The position numbers were made by a program, and so were the translations under genes. A DNA stretch of 64,000 bases from contig JAWLGZ010000001.1 of assembly GCA_041690635.1 (NCBI GenBank), forward strand, positions 868,001 to 932,000, read 5' to 3'. The notes below the pieces were generated by a model, which saw nothing but the letters and a program-made list of their open reading frames with translations, had not been told where the DNA came from and searched no databases. This DNA is from JAWLGZ01 sp041690635 (lineage in GTDB: Bacteria > Pseudomonadota > Gammaproteobacteria > Thiohalomonadales > Thiohalomonadaceae). Position 1 is the stretch's first letter. Each line of letters opens with the position of its first letter. This document shows positions 61,991 to 64,000 of the stretch, piece by piece.

Positions 61991-62490
61991 CTTTGTGAGG
62001 GCGGCGGAAACTTGAGGGCGATGCGATCAGGCACCTCGCCGCGGCCGGCCTGACCGATGGCGCTGGTGGAGAGCGCGAAGGTGATCAGCACCATGATGAA
62101 GGTGGGCATGACGGCGATTCGGGTGAATACGGTGAACATGATGGACTGGGTCTCGGGACGTTCGATCCCCAGGGTCAACAGCCAGCCGAGCAGCACCAGC
62201 GCGCCACTGGCGCCGTAGCCGTAGAGCAGCAACACGCCACGGCGCAGCGCAAGCCGCCAGTGCGCCGCCACGAACCAGGGGGCCTGTACCGCCGCGCGAC
62301 GGGTACGCCAGGCGAGGAACCCGATCACTGCGCCGGAAAGTAGTGGAGGCAACAGGAGCGCACCCATACCGATGCCGAGCGCGATGGCCGCCGGCGTCAG
62401 CAGGAGGTGGAAGCCGATGAGGTTGACGACGAATACCTCGTGGGGCGTTTTGGCCCGTGTTCGCAGTCTTTCATCAACGGTCTGTTCCAT
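61981..62490 (-). CDS. Integral membrane protein of unknown function
   Basis: 169 residues with four to five hydrophobic segments (about 20-50, 52-68, 82-105, 112-135). N-terminus hydrophilic; C-terminus ends FPPPSQSHP. Nothing identifies a family. The stop codon lies inside a repeat element. Divergent from the PAS-GGDEF gene. Confidence 0.65.
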   Translation of the reverse strand: MEQTVDERLRTRAKTPHEVFVVNLIGFHLLLTPAAIALGIGMGALLLPPLLSGAVIGFLAWRTRRAAVQAPWFVAAHWRLALRRGVLLLYGYGASGALVLLGWLLTLGIERPETQSIMFTVFTRIAVMPTFIMVLITFALSTSAIGQAGRGEVPDRIALKFPPPSQSHP

Positions 62491-62571
62491 TTCGGCCTCC
62501 GGGTGGGTTTCGGCCGCGGCAGTCTACCGCCACGCACGGCGGCGCTCCACCGTGCAACTCCCGTTTGGGAA

Positions 62572-64000
62572 ATGAATCTCACCCCGGGCATGGGGCAGAC
62601 GCTGCCTTGGGAGTGGCGCGACATCCTCGACGCGATGGACGACCCCGTGTTTGTCCACGACGAGGCGCTCCGTCTGGTCTACGCAAACCGCGCCTACCTG
62701 CAGCACGCAGGCGCCCCCTTCTCAATGGTGCGGAGCCGTCCCTACTGGCAGGTCTTCCCCCACCGTGAAGGACCGCCGGCGATGTGCTCCGGCACCCTGC
62801 AACAGGAGGATGAGGCGGAGGAGATCGTCGATCTCCCCGACGGCACCATTTTCCGGATGCGGGCCTTCTATATCCATGGTGCCTACGGCTACGCCCTCCA
62901 TATTATGGAGGACGTCACCGAACTGACACGGGTCCAGGAGAATCTGCGCGAGCTCACCCATGATCTGGAAAACCGGGTCCGCGCACGCACCGCCGACCTC
63001 ATCGATGAACGCCGGTTTGCCGATGCGGTTCTCGACACGGCCGAGACGCTGATTGTCGTCCTCGACGATCAGGGGGGCATCGTGCGCATGAACCGTGCGT
63101 GCGAGGTGCTTACCGGCCGGTTGCTGGCCGAGGTCCGCGGCCGGTCCGCGTGGGAGGTGTTCGTTCCCCCCGAACGCCGGGAGGAGGCGCAGCGGCTGTT
63201 CCGGCGGCTCATGGAGGTGGGGCGGCTGCATCACCAGCTCACACCATGGCTGACAGCGCAGGATGCTCAACGGGAGATCGAGTGGTCGAGCGCCCTGTTT
63301 CAGGAGCGAAACCGGACGTTCGCCGTCGCCGCCGGGGTGGACGTGACCGCACGCCTGAAAGCGGAGCGCGAAGTCGCCCGCGCCTACCGTGAACAGACCG
63401 CGTTGATGCAGGCGATCCCGGATGTCATTTACGTCATCGATCCGCAGGGACAGCTGGTGAAATGGAATCGGCGGCTGGAGGCGCTGACCGGACTGAAACC
63501 GGATGAACTCCAGGGATGCGACGCCGTGACCCTGTTTCCGGAGACACAACGAAAGCGGATGGTCGCAGCGTTTCAGGCCGGGCTTGAGAGCGGGTGGATG
63601 GAGGTAGAGGCGGACATCCTCGACTGCGCCGGCGACCCGGTGCCTCACCACTTCACCGGTGTGCGGCTGACCGATGCGGCGGGCAACCTGATCGGACTGT
63701 CCGGCGTGGGGCGAGACATCACCGAGCGCCGCCGCCTGGAGCGGGACCTACGCGAACTGGCAACGGTGGACCACCTCACCCGCGCCTACAATCGTGCCGA
63801 GATCGATCGTCTGATGCAGATCGAAATGGCTCGCACCGAACGCTATCACCACCCTTTGAGCCTGCTGCTGTTCGACCTCGATCACTTCAAACAGGTGAAT
63901 GACCGCCTCGGCCACCACGCAGGGGATCGCACCTTGCGGGCAACGGTGGCGGTGGTCCGCGAACACATCCGCGCATCCGACCACATCGGCCGCTGGGGCG
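62572..64000 (+). CDS. PAS-PAS-PAS-GGDEF diguanylate cyclase-like protein (3' partial)
   Basis: Open from the ATG at 62572 to the window end (476 codons visible). Three PAS-like domains: about 15-110, 150-260 and 280-395, separated by a short coiled coil near 125-150 (RVQENLRELTHDLENRVRARTADL). The GGDEF domain begins near 395 (TVDHLTRAYNRAEIDRLMQIEMARTERYHHPLSLLLFDLDHFKQVNDRLGHHAGD). The catalytic GG(D/E)EF would be just beyond the final GRWG. Probable c-di-GMP synthase with three cytoplasmic sensor domains, one possibly heme- or flavin-binding. Confidence 0.88.
   Translation, partial: MNLTPGMGQTLPWEWRDILDAMDDPVFVHDEALRLVYANRAYLQHAGAPFSMVRSRPYWQVFPHREGPPAMCSGTLQQEDEAEEIVDLPDGTIFRMRAFYIHGAYGYALHIMEDVTELTRVQENLRELTHDLENRVRARTADLIDERRFADAVLDTAETLIVVLDDQGGIVRMNRACEVLTGRLLAEVRGRSAWEVFVPPERREEAQRLFRRLMEVGRLHHQLTPWLTAQDAQREIEWSSALFQERNRTFAVAAGVDVTARLKAEREVARAYREQTALMQAIPDVIYVIDPQGQLVKWNRRLEALTGLKPDELQGCDAVTLFPETQRKRMVAAFQAGLESGWMEVEADILDCAGDPVPHHFTGVRLTDAAGNLIGLSGVGRDITERRRLERDLRELATVDHLTRAYNRAEIDRLMQIEMARTERYHHPLSLLLFDLDHFKQVNDRLGHHAGDRTLRATVAVVREHIRASDHIGRWG

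Overview
The window looks like chromosomal DNA of a GC-rich (roughly mid-60s % by eye), Gram-negative gammaproteobacterium. Evidence: an Xps-ordered type II secretion operon, outer-membrane lipoproteins (GspD, CsgG), a FadL-type porin, OxyR with C199/C208, a BipA of standard length, REP-like intergenic repeats with a RAYT transposase, and abundant signal peptides. A DsrE2-like protein with a MarR regulator, class-I c-type cytochrome motifs and multicopper proteins would fit a sulfur- or metal-oxidising lineage, but that taxonomic step is inference.

Layout. 1-6.8 kb: end of a DUF3530 hydrolase, a CopD-like membrane protein, an MscS channel, a divergent MarR/DsrE2 pair with a clear palindrome, and typA/bipA. 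7.0-17.0 kb: a complete, tightly overlapping type II secretion operon gspE-F-G-H-I-J-K-L-M-N-D. 17.0-18.7 kb: a soluble NarL-type histidine kinase and a convergent LuxR-type response regulator. 18.9-36.8 kb: the most unusual part, a large secreted beta-helix protein, three multicopper-oxidase-like proteins, a small periplasmic protein, a subtilisin-like protease and two curlin proteins on the plus strand. These meet a minus-strand operon running Sco, cytochrome c-periplasmic-binding-protein fusion, csgE, csgF, csgG. 37-47.3 kb: a phosphodiesterase-like enzyme, a histidine kinase plus receiver-TPR pair, a SET protein, a four-gene overlapping operon, an EnvZ/OmpR-type pair divergent from a FadL-DUF2892-cytochrome operon.

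47.3-55 kb: a repeat mosaic, glgC, an orphan actin-like (ParM family) gene, a REP/RAYT element with an internally deleted relative 1 kb away, a DUF2934 protein with a strong terminator, and glgP. 55-64 kb: a PDC/Cache-like protein, a TerB-like protein, OxyR, a TPR protein with two retropepsin-like domains, a CBS protein, a DUF3579 protein, a long helical-repeat protein, a membrane protein and a PAS-PAS-PAS-GGDEF protein cut by the window end.

How it may work together (inference): the Xps-type system and the curli exporter CsgG/E/F provide two export routes beside a set of secreted copper and heme proteins, a copper chaperone and functional-amyloid subunits. A surface amyloid matrix carrying or protecting redox copper proteins is the main hypothesis. 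The adjacent NarL-type pair is a candidate regulator; no CsgD or CsgC is visible. Glycogen synthesis and breakdown genes (glgC, glgP) flank the mobile repeat region.
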